A stretch of 64,000 nt of DNA from Orobanche coerulescens (GCA_033398695.1 CM065805.1:164897787-164961786); one strand, 5' to 3'; positions 46,482-59,700 are shown, numbered from the stretch's first letter. Translations and numbers: made by a program. The notes: generated by a model from the letters alone, not told the origin.

Positions 46482-46520
<39 letters not shown>

Positions 46521-48025
46521 CCTTACTATATTATAAGAGTAAATATAGTTTACCCATCAATCCAGGTCGAGTACGTCATCTAGTGTTAGTATTCATCACT
46601 CGTCATTCACCAATATAGGCGCTTATATCAATATATGTATATACATACATATATTTAACATATAAATATATATACATATATAAAACTAGACATATATATA
46701 TACATACACACATATATATATATATATATACACACATTTATACATCCGTATAAATTCATACACTTCGACAACAATGATTTCACGCAGTTACAATTCGTAT
46801 ATCAAGGTACTTGCCTTGGAAATCTCTCACGAATACTTCAGAAAATGCGGTTGATTGGAGAAATCTAGAACTCCAATGAAAACGGCGATCGGAAAGGCTC
46901 AACACTATATTTTTGTGGGGAAATCGTCCCTAGTATCCTATCATCAAATAAACAACAAATCACATGAGGAAAACATCGCAAAACGACCAATTTTCTCTCT
47001 GCGACATTTTCCCGGACACCTTGAAGGCGTCAAACGAAAGTTCATATAAACGACGAATTGGAAATGGTAAAACCGTGGAAAGATGATCAAAATGATAGAA
47101 TACTACTTAATCTACAATTATCCATCAGAAATATGAGTTAAAACGATCAAATCGGACAAAATCAACTAAAACCCCCAAAACTAGATTTCTAGAAAATCTG
47201 ACCTGATTCGATAGATCGGAGGGTGTTATAGGATGGATGATTGATGATATGAACTCCAAAACTTCATGGATTGATTGTCCAACAACATCTCTCCATGATT
47301 TACCAAGCTCCAGCCGCGGAAGAGAAGAAAAGAATGAGAAAATCGCTGAAGAAAAACGCTGCCAGGCCTTAAATAGGTGCAGACTCGGCCGTGTCCGCCC
47401 GACACGGTCGTGGCGCGCACTGGCGGCGAGGACTCGGCCGTGTCTGCTAGACACGGTCGCGCCCGCTGAGGGCCTACCGATAGTGACTGTCCGGCGCTCG
47501 GCATTGACTTCGGCCGTGTCCTGGAACACGGTCGGGCCTCTGGCGATCGCGTCCGGCTTATCGGAAGAGTTCGGCTCGGCCGTGCAGGCGACACGGTCGG
47601 GTCTGAGGCGAGACTTCCGGCTTATCCGGACGAGTACGGCACGGGCCGTGTCGGACGACACGGCCGAGTTCGGCCGGCATGATCGGCGATAACGAGCGGT
47701 GAGCTAAAACGACCATAACTCTCTCGTCCGGACTCCGTTTGACTCACCGTTTGAACCATTGGAAAGTTAACTTGATGCTCTATAATGTTGCGAAGACTCA
47801 GAATTTTTGGAGTTTCCAAGAATTAATGGTGACGTTACAAAGTCGAACTCCCACGTGAAAAAGTCGATTAAGGACACGGAACTCAACAAAAGCGACAACA
47901 AAACGAACTCGGATGACAAAAAGTGCAGAATTAATCATTCTCGGAATGACGAAGCGGTCATGATAGAGTTGTCAAAACGAACTTCCTCCGAAAAAAATTA
48001 CGAAATTGAAATTGCGGATATTACA
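44845..48025 (-). repeat. E8 3' LTR
   Basis: It holds a CCCCGAAAACTCGGGG hairpin (about 45250-45265), GGGTC-N3-GACCC motifs (45629, 45750), a ccggcgttcac tandem (46075-46190), (TA)n tracts (46486-46520, 46711-46730), and the type B dyad array with a ccttaaatag TATA-like box (minus strand, about 47367-47376). No coding. Confidence 0.92.
47388..47690 (-). promoter_or_regulatory. E8 type B dyad array (3' LTR)
   Basis: Five or so dyads with arms CGGCCGTGTC and GACACGGTCG, some one-sided, start near 47388, 47436, 47513, 47576 and 47647. The array starts about 50 bp from the conserved block tccggacgagagagttatgg (reverse strand). The partner array is at 52665-52970. Confidence 0.72.
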
Positions 48026-48550
48026 TTCTACTCTCCTTAAAAGAAGTTTCGTCCGAAACTTAAAACAAGTAGGAGAAGCAATATCCCGCCAGAAAACTCA
48101 ATGAGATACGCAAGAAAGCGCGTAACTAATGCCAAGCGAAACGTTACATACAACGCAACGGAATATACGGTGTGAAAACACGCCCCACGACGACTAACGC
48201 AACGCCACCGACCATGTTTCAAACAATAACGAGCAATTAACGATGCATCACATACCAAATCACATGCACACATTTAATCGAAGAAACGTACGCTACAACA
48301 AGTCGCACCCGACTAAAACGGCTATGCAATAGAAACAAGTACGGGTAACAATTGAATTACCAACAATGAAAGGTCACACAATACTGAAAATATCAAGAAA
48401 AGTACGGGTAACACATTCCCACATACTAAAAAGATATCACGACCCCGAAACTTAGAACAACAAGAGTTGGAAACGTAAAGCAATGAAACGAAATACGATC
48501 GAAGTCACGATTGGTTGAAACAGCAACGTTTAAGACATAGTACAAAATCT
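48026..48550 (-). other. E8 internal 3' region; non-coding
   Basis: Polypurine tract end, then sequence matching E4 11202-11420. No coding recognised. Confidence 0.7.
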
Positions 48551-49132
48551 TCATTCTCCCATGCTAGGATCTTCAGAAGGAAACATAGGGTTTCGAGACA
48601 CTTCCCGATCACTAGCTCTGCTCTCTCTCAGGGCGGCATTCTTTGCCAATTCGGAAACTGTCTCACAGTGTTTCTCGATGACCTTCACACCCACACGGTA
48701 ACAAGTCAAGAGTGGGGAGGGACAATTTGCACGAACATGTCCCCAGCGATTCTGATTGAAACATCTTCTCTTCTTACCGCGAGTCACCGATGCTGGTTTG
48801 GGATTTCCAGCGTTCACTCCCGACCGCGAAGATGACGCTTTCGAACAACGTGAGGGCTTGGAAGCCTTAGTCTCCTCACCGCCCAGAAATTTTCCCGATA
48901 CCCTCGGTCTCTTTGCTTCGCTCGTGGGCTCGATTACTGAGGAGATTTCATAGGATATCGTTTGATCTCGATACTCCTTCACTGTAGCATGGATAGTTGT
49001 CGTACGAACCACCTTGTCGTTTCCACTTCCGTCATCACACTTACGTCCGCCAAGGCTCGACATACTAATACAGATAGTACCATTCAGCATTATCAAATAA
49101 TTAGTCGTACAGTATACCCCCCTTATCAACAC
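48551..49132 (-). pseudogene. E8 decayed gag C-terminus with zinc knuckles
   Basis: This frame of about 190 codons is not preceded by a capsid domain. It has a Ser/Lys/Arg-rich stretch (ASKPSRCSKASSSRSGVNAG) and then two damaged CCHC knuckles. The first reads CFNQNRWGHVRANC, with the second Cys replaced by Gln. The second reads CYRVGVKVIEKHC, which has lost its second Cys, its His and one residue. The spacing between them (LTCY after ANCPSPL) matches chromovirus nucleocapsids such as E2. It is thus the remains of gag, and the only coding trace in this coding-poor element. It is probably no longer functional as a nucleocapsid. Confidence 0.7.
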
Positions 49133-50159
49133 AAGGTTTAGTTAACATCTATAGAATAACGGTAATATCGTAAAGCATAGAGTTTTATGAAGTTAACTCC
49201 GGTCCTTAGACTAGGATGATCATTATATATATATGTGCTTAATGAAAACAAATTTTTGAAAAAGAGAGCGAGTCACGTTACGCCCAAAGCTTGTAAATAC
49301 TGTCCTTTATTTCAGAAGAGGAAGTTTATACAACGACTCTAAAATTTATTTTCGAGTGATGTATAAAAGAAAATTGGAAATGAATTGTAACTAATTTGAA
49401 GTATTTCAAAAGTGTTGAGTCCCAAATACCACAATTTTGAAAATCTACCCTCTCCTACCAAAACGTTTATTTTGAAAGAATTTACCACCGAGATACGTGA
49501 CGAATTGACATGACGACATTAAATCATGGCTTTCCACAACGTTAGAAAATTTCAAAGCACCACTTTAAAATATTCGTGATACTACTGGTAGCCGTGGGCC
49601 CGTCTGGAACCCACCGAGCTAAAAATCATTTAAGAAAATGTTCAAAATGCCAAAAAGGCCGATGTCGGTAATATTCTCAAATACTCACAAAAGTCATTTA
49701 TAAAATATCAAATACCATCATAAGAATACAATCAAAGCGTGCAAAATCAAAATATCAAAACTCGGTTTGCAAGACACCAAGAACCATCTCAAAATATTCA
49801 CGCAATGGATAAATTTAACATTCATAAATTTATTCTAATAAAGTGCAAGAACAAATAAATATGCTCGACTTAGAAGCATATTACATAACCATTTTTACAC
49901 GGACCACATACGCATGTAATAACTTAAAACAATAATATCACCGACAAGTTCCAATTCCTAGTTCACATTAAACATATTAGCACAATATAATCAAATACGT
50001 ATATAATGGGACTTACTAACGCGAGGCTTACAATCACGGATCGCGGAAGATGATGTCGGAACCACGATACTAATCACAACTCGATGCGCGCGACTTACAC
50101 CGGACATGGACTTGACCCAACGGCCTAGGTTTTCGCAAACCTAAGCTCGATACCATAAA
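49133..50159 (-). other. E8 internal 5' region; non-coding
   Basis: AT-rich DNA with no open frame of note. A (TA)n tract lies at 49224-49232. The primer site lies at 50145-50155 beside the leader ttaggtttgcgaaaacctaggc. Confidence 0.65.
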
Positions 50160-53100
50160 TGTAACACCCCGAATACGTCCGAAATGTTACACGCCGTAGG
50201 CCCTTCTCACAAGGATCTACCGGGCTAAACTCCACTAGTCTACACAATGATGATCGACCAGAGTCAATCTAAATACAACGCAGACCGACAAGGTCATTAA
50301 ACATTTCGGAAACTAATAAATTTAATATCTCCATGACAAAGAATAAACTTTCACACAAAAAGGGATGACAACTCCATTTAATAAAGGAAAACCTACACCC
50401 GTGCAAGGGTGAGTACTCAACCAAATGGAAAATACCGACCCCGATGGAATAAATGCAAAAGACTCTGACTCTTGTGTGATTAGCATCGTCGTCTTCCATC
50501 TCCTTCCAAGCTAATCCCGTGACTGCTCCCGAGCTGCCAAAACCTGAGCGCATAACAGGCACCCACCCCCCGAAAACTCGGGGGTTAGCAAACTGGAATT
50601 TTGCTAGTGCAAGTACATAATATACAAGATATACGAACAATAACAACACAAAATTCAACCATCGTGAAGCCTTAACACAAGCCATACATTCCAAAAATCA
50701 ACACAGTATAGCACTCGTATACACAAGGTGAAAAATAATCACATAGTTATATTCTCTATATGGAACATAACGCCAATCAAACTTTGGACGAGCCCAAGGA
50801 GTCAAAAGATTAAGTTCGAAAATCCATTTTTATAAAAGGAAAAGTATTTTGATAAGATAGTTTAAAAAATATTATTAATGACTCGGGCCGTCTTGGGATT
50901 TTGGAAATTGAATGGGAATACCTTTAGAAAATAATTTCAAAAGCTCTCGGGTCCTCGACCCAATTTATAGAACACTGTCACAAAGCGAAATCATTACAAC
51001 ATCTCACGGGGTTCTCAAACCAATCAAATAACATCATCACGACATCAATCATCTCGGCATTTCACGGGGTCCTCGACCCAAATCACGAATAGCACCACAA
51101 TACAATCGAAGGCACAAGCTCTCATTCGACATATCCTGCTCAAGACCCCGATTAATTAACCCTCGGAGATTTCGTCAAACCTCCTTGGTTAATTAACCCC
51201 GATACCAACGCTTCAAAAACAAGTTGACACAAACTTTTCAAAAACGCGAATCATTGTCTATATCAAGACAAGCGTTTAAGAGAGAGTTTGAAAGATTTTA
51301 GATACGAACATCGTTCGTAGCAGAGTCTTAGCGATCTCACAAATACCGTAACCAATAAGCTGCCGGGCGCCTCCCTTGCACTGTGTACCGGCGTTCACTT
51401 CCATCATGTTGGCCGCTCATTGAACATGTCACCGCACCCGTCACTCCGCAAGAGCCGCCCCTTGCGCGCGCATTAGGTGACATCGGCGTTCACCACCCAT
51501 ATGGAGCCACACATTGCGGCATACACCGGTAGGAGTGCACGCCCGCCCTCGGAGGTTCCCGGATACGACGTTTCTCACAACAAATATCCACATTATCACA
51601 AACATCAAGCACATGGACAAACGTCACAACAATTTTCAACTCGGTACATCAAGTTACACAATTTTCTCCGCCAATCCATAACCGCACAAATAAACAATAA
51701 CACACACGTTATCAATCAAACTCAATCACAATAAGCCTTCAAGCATAACCAACCAACACCGCACATATATCCCCATATTGCGACTCAACTGAATATATAT
51801 ATATATATATATAACCTTACTATATTATAAGAGTAAATATAGTTTACCCATCAATCCAGTCGATCGTCATCTAGTGTTAGTATTCATCACTCGTCATTCA
51901 CCAATATAGGCGCTTATATCAATATATGTATATACATACATATATTTAACATATAAATATATATACATATATAAAACTAGACATATATATACATACACAC
52001 ATATATATATATACCCACATTTATACATCCGTATAAATTCATACACTTCGACAACAATGATTTCACGCGATTCTGATTCGTATATCAAGGTACTTGCCTT
52101 GGAAATCTCTCACGAATACTTGAGAAAATGCGGTTGATTGGAGAAATCCGAACTCCAATGAAAACGGCGATCGGAAAGGCTCAACACTAGATTTTTGTGG
52201 GGAAATCGTCCTAGTATCCTATCATCAAATAAACAACAAATCACACGAGGAAAACATCGCAAAAGCGACAATTTTCTCTGCGGCATTTTCCGGACACCTT
52301 GAAGGCGTCAAGCGAAAGTTCATATAAGCGACGAATCGGAAATGGTAAAACCGTGGAAAGATGATGAAAATGATAGAATACTACTTAATCTACAATTATC
52401 CATCGAAATATGAGTTAAAGCGATCAAATCGGACAAAATCAACTAAAACCCCCAAAACTAGATTTCTAGAAAATCTGACCTGATTCGATAGATCGGAGGG
52501 TGTTATAGGATGGATGATTGATGATATGAACTCCAAAACTTCATGGATTGATTGTCCAACAACATCTCTCCATGATTTACCAAGCTCCAGCCGCGGAAGA
52601 GAAGAAAAGAATGAGAAAATGGCTGAAGAAAAACGCTGCCAGGCCTTAAATAGGCTGACAGACTCGACCGTGTCCGCCTGACACGGTCATGGCGCGCAGC
52701 TGGCCGGCAGGGACTCGACCGTGTCCTGCTAGACACGGTCGCGCCGCTGAGGGGCCTACCGATAGTGACTGTCGCGGCGCTCGGCATTGACTCGGCCGTG
52801 TCTGGAACACGGCCGGGCCTCACAGGCGATCGCGTCCGGCTTATCCGGAAGAGTTCGGCTCGGCCGTGCAGGCGACATAGTCGGGTCTGAGGCGAGACTT
52901 CGGATTATCCGGACGAAATGCAGCACGGGCCGTGTCGGACGACTGCGGCGAGTCGGCCGCGATGATCGGCCAATAACGAGCGGTGAGCTAAAACGACCAT
53001 AACTCTCTCGTCCGGACTCCGTTTGACTCACCGTTTGAACCGTTGGAAAGTTAACTTGATGCTCTATAATGGTGGGAAGATTCAGAATTTTTGGAGTTTC

Positions 53101-53314
53101 CAAGAATTAATGGTGACGTTACAAAGTCGAACTCCCACGTGAAAAAGTCGATTAAGGACACGGAACTCAACAAAACGACACCGAAACGAACTCGGATGAC
53201 AAAAAGTGCAGAATTAATCATTCTCGGAATGACGAAATGGTCATGATAGAGTTGTCAAAACGAACTTCCTCCGAAAAAAAAAAATTACCGAAATTCGAAA
53301 TTGCGGATATTACA
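50160..53314 (-). repeat. E8 5' LTR
   Basis: Same order of parts as 44845-48025. The (TA)n tract is shorter (51794-51812). Many one- to three-base losses occur at CC/GG sites relative to the other copy. Confidence 0.92.
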
Positions 53315-53319
53315 GGTTC

Positions 53320-53839
53320 GCTCTTTTGGCAGCCTATAGCAGCCGCAGACTTTAAGGAAATCGACCCGCGTGCTGGGACGATCGCCCCGATCGCCCTTAG
53401 TGGCGCGTCAGAAGCATTAAATTAGCATTTAATGCAGAAAGGCGCTCGCCCATTTTGGGGGATTGCGGCATCCCAACTCCTCTCCTATATATAGAAGACT
53501 TCCAGCATTTGGAAGGGACTTTTGGAATTTTCAACACTTCATCTTTGTTACAAGAACTCACCGAGCATTAACTCTTGTTCTTTCGGCAATCATCAGCACT
53601 CAAGAGCTAGACAACTAGGGTTATTAGACTCATTGTAATCGTACTCTAACATTAATAGTTGTACTCCCAAGCAGTATTCGTATTAATAATATCTCGCGAG
53701 AGCATTCAAGATCGGGATTAACAACCCAGACAAATCTTGTGTTATTTTCATCCCATCGTACGTGCTCTCGCATTTTGTTTGTTACTCACCCGTAGCCATA
53801 TCCAGCAAATCATTCCGAATAATATTTTGGGTAACAACA
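53320..53839 (+). repeat. E7 3' LTR, right half
   Basis: It matches 37706-38219 and ends gggtaacaaca. A TATA box ctatatatag lies at about 53486-53495. It is followed by ATATG, the E7 duplication. Confidence 0.92.
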
Positions 53840-53844
53840 ATATG

Positions 53845-54728
53845 TATCCAATTTAATGGAAAACAAATAATCAAAGAAATTAACTAATATCAATAATCAC
53901 AAAGCAATGGGAATTTATAACTATCAAAAATACGTGATATAATTGATGAAACAATATTCCCCTATTGAAGTGAAAATCATAATCATTAAAACTATTTAGT
54001 TGGAATCATTATATAAATAATAATAATAATATAGACATGGTTTCATCATAACCCCAGTAAAAGAAAATTACCCACTCATAATAACAACACAAATAAATAA
54101 ATATTTCACAATATTATTACACAAATATAATTTTATTACATAATATTTTTATTTCTCTCTCTTACAATATCTCTCTCTATTTTTTCTCCTCCCCTTTCCT
54201 CTCAACACCTTCTCCTATTTATACTACTACAAAATTAATAAAATAATAATTTTTAAATTTTTAACCCTACTACTAAATCATTCACGACTGCCAAAGGGGT
54301 GCTGATATCATGGATGACGTCAACAGAGAGTTGAATTTCTGGTCCAATCGGGTGTTGACACGTGGCGCAATATGGTCCGTCTATTTAATTGTGTTTCGAA
54401 CGGTCATAACTTCTTCATACGAACTCGGATTCAGATGATTTTTTTTCAAAAGATCATCTCGACGAGACGAATAAAATGAGACCAGTCATGACTATATTTG
54501 AATTTTGGAAAAATATCGTCCTTGAACCAATTGATCTGTCTTGTACCGGTTGGTTAACCTGCAGATATAATTTAATTCTAATTAATTATCCAAAAATGAC
54601 ACAAAATTATAGAAAATTCTAACAAAATGAAATAATATAAATATATGGTAAAAATGATAAATTATCACACAAAACACAATTATATATATAAAATACTAAT
54701 AAAAAAATTACTCAAAATATATCAAACA
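53845..54728 (-). repeat. E6 5' LTR, 5' part (promoter side)
   Basis: On the minus strand it starts about tgtttgatatatt and has a TATA box agtataaatagg at about 54214-54225. It is interrupted by E7. AT-rich and non-coding. Confidence 0.72.
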
Positions 54729-55319
54729 TCTTTGGTGTTGTTTTCTATTGATTTTGTGTTATTGAATGAATTGTATTTCATTCGAGGTTGTTCGTGTGCT
54801 TGTGACTGTCGGAGGACGCAGTTCGTCGTTTCTTGGGAGGACGTTGATCGTGGAAGAACTTTCTCGCCTTCGGTTTGAGGCAAGTTTTATACTTGTACTA
54901 GTCAATGAGATAAATGTTATCATATATGTGTATGAATGTGTTGTATCATTTCGAGATGTAGTCTATTCATGATCTTTTGATGTCAGGGAATTGTTTGATA
55001 CAAAACCATTCGGTAATTATGCCAACGTTGTTGATTGATCGTCTTGTTGTTATTGTTGTTCGTTAACGGCCGGTTCAAGGCATTGAGATACTTGTTGGAT
55101 TATGTTGTTGTCGATGGCCAGTTCGCGGTATCGATGTATCGATGGTTATTGTTGACTGATGTTCCATGGAGATATCGTTGTGATCGTTGTTATTGATATC
55201 GGTGTTTTTCTGTTGATGTTGTATTGGCCGATTGAAGGCATTGACGTATTTGATTATCATCTCTATTTCTGGTGGTCCATTAAAGGCACCGGGACATCTG
55301 TTCTAATTGTATCGTTGTT

Positions 55320-55860
55320 TATCGATTGACCGTTCTAAGGTATTCGATGTATTGAATTGGGACTGTCGAGGAAATTTTCCATCCGTTGAGTCGTTATCGA
55401 TTGACCGTTCTCAGGTAATCGATGTATTGAATTGGGACTGTCAAAGACATTTCCCATCCGTTGTATCGTTGTTATCGATTGGCCGTTTTAAGGTAATCGA
55501 TGTATTGAATTGGGACTTTCGAGGACATTTCCCATCCGTTGAGTCGTTATCGATTGACCGTTCTCAGGTAATCGATGTATTGAATTGGTACTGTCGAAGA
55601 CATTTCCCATCTTTTGTATCGTTGTTATCGATTGGCCGTTTTAAGGTAATCGATGTATTGAATTAGGACTGTCGAAGACATTCCCATCAGTGGTATCGTT
55701 GTTATCGATTGGTCGTTCTAAGACAATCGAGGTATTGAATTGGGACTGTTGAGTATAGGTCCCATCCGTTGAGTCATTGTGATCGATTGGCCATTCCAAG
55801 GTAGTCGAGGTATTTGAATTGGGACCGCTGAGGACGGTGCCCATCCGTGAGTTATTGCTG
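55320..55860. repeat. Alternating 75/78-bp tandem array in H
   Basis: About seven copies of a unit with tatcgattg(a/g)ccgttctaagg and gtattgaattgggactgtcga start near 55320, 55395, 55473, 55548, 55626, 55703 and 55781. Copies alternate in length (75, 78) and in sequence (gagtcgttatcgattgacc versus gtatcgttgttatcgattggcc), giving a 153-bp dimer. Confidence 0.85.
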
Positions 55861-55974
55861 TCGTGTTGGCCGACTCAAGGCAGCACACTATTATTTTTGT
55901 GATTTCGGTAATCTTGAGATCGTTGCCATTTGTAATTAATTATGTTTTGGAGGCTAGTCTCGGCTAGTGCTCGA

Positions 55975-56450
55975 TGGGTAAGTTTGGGGCTTGAACCTTT
56001 GCGGTTGGTTTCCCAACACCTACAGTTCAGTAGGTCACGGTCATGTTGATGATCTCATTATAGGTAAGTTTGGGGCTTTAATCTTCGCGGTTGGTTTCCC
56101 AACACCTACAGTTCAGTAGGTCACGGTCACTAGGTGATCTCATTATGGGTAAGTTTGGGGCTTGAACCTTCGCGATTGGTTTCCCAACACCTACAGTTCA
56201 GTAGGTCACGGTCATTGGATGGCCTCATTGTGATACGGCTTCGTGCCGTGGCTTCGGCCCTCATTGTGATACGGCTTCGTGCCATGGATTCGGCCCTCAT
56301 GTGATTCAGCTTCAGGCTGTCTTGGCTTCGGGCCATTGTGATGATTGGCAGCTTTGGCTGAGTGGCTTTCAGGCCATTGTGATATTTTGGCAGCTTTGGC
56401 GTGGCTTTCAGGCCTTTGTGATGTTTTGGTATTTCCATTGGAGCCTTCTG
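55975..56450. repeat. 86-bp and ~38-bp tandem arrays in H
   Basis: Three copies of an 86-bp unit (gggtaagtttggggcttgaa, then cctacagttcagtaggtcac) start near 55977, 56063 and 56147. They are followed by degenerate units with ggcttcgtgccgtgg, cattgtgatac and cagctttggc up to 56450. Confidence 0.8.
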
Positions 56451-56726
56451 GCATTGTGACTCGTATCTATTTCAGCTCTGGTTTTACCTTCGGGTAATTC
56501 GTTGTTGTGTTCTATATTGATGATTCGTCGTTGGGCACTTGTGTTCTAACCTGTTGAGCAGGTATTGATCGTATGTCGTGGGCATAGTGTCTCACGAATG
56601 CTCAGTTCTTACCTTGGTCTGTGAGCATCTCGTATTACCATTGTTGTACCATTTATTCTGCCTTTAGATGCATATCATATTGTACATGTATTTCATATTC
56701 ATTATCTGGATGACTGACCCCGTGGG

Positions 56727-59700
56727 TGTAACACCCCCAATCCGCTCAGGGATATTACACGCCGTAGACCCTTTCCTCAAGGATCTACCAGGCTGGTAAC
56801 AACATATAACAACTCAACTATGCCTTTAAGGCTAAAGTGACTCAGTAGACCGATTTGGTCTTTCCATAAATACATACAACTCAAGTACAACTCATGCCCA
56901 GGGGTCAAAACGCAACCACACCCGTACAACGGGAAAAATATAGCAGCGGAAAATAAAGTACAACTGAACCGATAAACAATGTACGGTTCCTCATGTGATT
57001 AGTATCGATCATCTTTCATCATCTTTCGTTCCGACCCTGTGTTATGCTCCAAAACCTGAATGCAAAAATAGACATCCACCCCCTGAATACACGGGGGTTA
57101 GCAAAACTCCACTGTTTTGCTAGTGCAAGTACAAGTGCAAAAATACGAGCCATACAATTCACATTCCACGAATAACAATAACCAGGGATCCTCAAAGTTC
57201 CAAACGTAACGAAAAGCACTTCCCGAGGCATAAGTTTGGTAAAACATTCCAAAACCGAAAGATCACAAATCAAGGGAAACAATTTATAAAACAGTTTAAA
57301 ATGCCATCGAGAGTTTTAATAGAAAACAATTTAGGATTTCCGAATCCTTCTCTTTCCAAAATCAACAGGGGTCACAGCCCAAGGTTTTGTTTTCGCAAAT
57401 AGAAAACCGACAACAATACACAGGGCCAGAGCCCAATATCACGTATCCTCGACGGACATAAAAATCAACAAAACATAATCGCGCACGCGCATCGCCTAGG
57501 ACCGGGATGAAGCCACAAATCCCACTCGAGGCCTCGAAGGACCCTCCCGAGCTGGCTAGCTAAACAAATTACAACGTCTCAACATCACACGGGGTCCTCA
57601 ACCCAATCCAAATAATATCAACATGAAATCAAACATCACAACATCACACGGGGTCCTCGACCCAATCCAAATAATATCAACATGAGATCAAACATCACAA
57701 CATCACACGGGGTCCTCGACCCAAAACACAAAATGACAACACAGTAATAATCAAGGACACAACCTTTCGTCCGCCCAAAAACTGCTCAAGACCCCTGATT
57801 AATTAACCCTTGGAGATCTCGTCAAATGTCCTTGGTTAATTAACCCTGATACCAACACTTTAAAAACGAGTTGAAACACACTTTCAGAAAACAAGAATCA
57901 CGGTCTATATCGAGACCAACATTTGAAAATGGTCGAAAGAATTTGAAATACGATAATCGTTCGGTAATGGGGTCTTAGCTAAACACTCAATATCCGTTAC
58001 CAATAAGCCTGCCAGGCGCCTCCACTGAAACGCCTGTGCACCGGCGTTCACTCCACATGTCAGCTGCACCTTGTCCGTGTCTACCGCGCCGGCGTCACTC
58101 CCATAAGAGCCGCCCCTTGCACGCGCATCAGGTAAACACCGGCGTTCACCAACCATATGGAGCCGCACATTGCAGCGTACACCAGACCGGAGATCGCACG
58201 CCCCGCCCTCAGAGGCTCCCGGATGTGACGTCTCTCACAACAAATATTCACATTGTCACAAACATCAAGTACACAGTCATCATCGTAACAATTATCAAAT
58301 CAATACACCAATTCACATAATTCATCCGTCAGTCCACGACCACACGAATAAATAACAACACGCACGTTAACCATAACGCGACGGAAATAAGCAATATACA
58401 TACGCAAGCATTATCAAGCGCAACATCAACACCAAATATATCCAAAGGATTCACGTAGTCACTTACAACCCACACAATTTACAAAACACACGCGTTCTGA
58501 AAGTGAGCCTTTAACGAGGCTAGCCGAATCCTTTGAAAACTCATTTCAAACAAATACACAAACACACCAAGATGATCACCAATTATCATATCCACAAAAC
58601 AAGAATAGTATGGGCAAGGTACTTGCCTCGATAGCACGAGCAATGGAAAAATGAACAGATACGGCCGGGTAGCCCTCAAATTCCCGAACACTATCTAGAA
58701 CGCGATAGCACCGAAATTACTACGGGAAAACACCACATGAATCATCAATCACCAACGAAATTCAACATCGGAATCATTGAGCACCTATAATCCTCCGTAA
58801 GGAATAATAAAACATGATTACAACGAGAATCAAGGCCGAAAACAACAGAAATCCCAACAAACTATCAAAGGGAACTCATTCGAACATTTAATCGAACATT
58901 AAATGTTCAAGACCCTTCAAGAACAAAGAAATCACCCCTCGGGTCGAACGAACCAAAGATACAAGTATCCAATCCGTAGAACAAGTTCAAAACAACGTTT
59001 ATACAACAATTAATTGATCAAAAACGGATTGGAATCGAAATCAAAAAGGAAAATCTCCAAATCTATAAAAACAAGAGTTCAAGCCAAAATACCTTGATTT
59101 GGATGAAGGATTTAAGTAGAGGTCGAAAATCTACAACAAGACTTGAGGTGGATGATCTCTACAAGTTTTGGAGCACTCAAATCGCCCAAAATCGTCCTTA
59201 AAATCGCCTAGAATGGTAGGAGGAAGAAGAGAGGAGAAAATGAATGTTTCTCCTCGAAAATCTGCTAAAAAGTGCAGAAAAAGCCCGTGTGCCGCGGCAC
59301 AGGACAAGTGTGCCGCGGCCCAGGGCAAAAAAAAACGCCCAGAAATCAGCTTAGTGCCGCGGCCCAGCCGAAGTGTGCCGCGGCAAACGGTACAGCCCAC
59401 TCCAACACTAAAAAGGCACATCGTGCAGTCTTAGAAATTTCGACCATAACTCCTTCGTCTGGACTCCGATTGACTCAACGTTTGAACCATTGGAAAGCTA
59501 ACTTGATGATCTATAATATTGCAAAGATTCAGAATTTTTGGAGTTTCCAAGAATTAATGGTGACTTTACAAAGTCGAACTCCCACGTGAAAAAGTCGATT
59601 AAGGACACGGAACTCAACAAAACGACACCGAAACGAACTCGGATGACAAAAAGTGAAGAATTAATCATTCTCGGAATGACGAAACGGTCATGAGCGAGTT

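Larger units (their letters stand above)
44845..53314 (-). mobile_element. E8: complete non-autonomous gypsy element, TSD GGTTC
   Basis: LTRs are 44845-48025 (3181 bp) and 50160-53314 (3155 bp), with duplications GGTTC at 44840-44844 and 53315-53319. On the minus strand the primer site is at 50155-50145 (tggtatcgagc, a one-base loss from the canonical form). A polypurine tract (reverse of ttctactctccttaaaagaa) lies at 48026-48045. The internal region is 2.13 kb with a decayed gag only. It is homologous in layout to E4. Confidence 0.93.
37291..53839 (+). mobile_element. E7: pol-less Tat-type element with antisense ORF, TSD ATATG
   Basis: LTRs are 37291-38219 and 44436-44844 joined to 53320-53839 (split by E8). 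Duplications ATATG lie at 37286-37290 and 53840-53844. The interior holds a gag pseudogene on the plus strand and a four-exon frame on the minus strand, with no protease, RT, RNase H or integrase. Excluding E8 it is about 8.1 kb. Extra antisense ORFs between pol and the 3' LTR are known in Tat elements such as Grande and RIRE2; here pol itself is gone. It is more GC-rich than its host E6. Confidence 0.92.
24992..54728 (-). mobile_element. E6: Ty3/gypsy Tat/Athila-like element (heavily interrupted)
   Basis: On the minus strand the 5' LTR is 54728-53845 plus 37290-36864 (split by E7) and the primer site 36853-36836. An AT-rich leader follows, then gag from 35079, cut by E5 at the CTATG duplication and continuing at 26933-25027 into protease. 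The rest of pol lies left of the window beyond E4. The gag and protease sequence types (DLGATVNLLP protease motif, no zinc knuckle seen) and the TGGCGCC primer site fit the non-chromoviral OTA lineage. It is inserted in LTR H; the flanking bases at 54729 are tcttt. The exact LTR start at 54728 is a best estimate. Confidence 0.8.

Noticed and set aside
46480..46740. (TA)n tracts as a replication or regulatory signal
   Set aside because: Ordinary microsatellites whose length differs between the two E8 LTRs.
47125..47692. Long overlapping frames on both strands, Arg/Pro-rich
   Set aside because: They cross the GC-rich type B dyad array; low complexity and no conserved domain.
55307..55666. Open frame of 120 codons with repeated SIDRSQVIDVLNWDC-like units
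   Set aside because: It lies wholly in the 75/78-bp tandem array. Both periods are multiples of three, so the frame stays open without selection.
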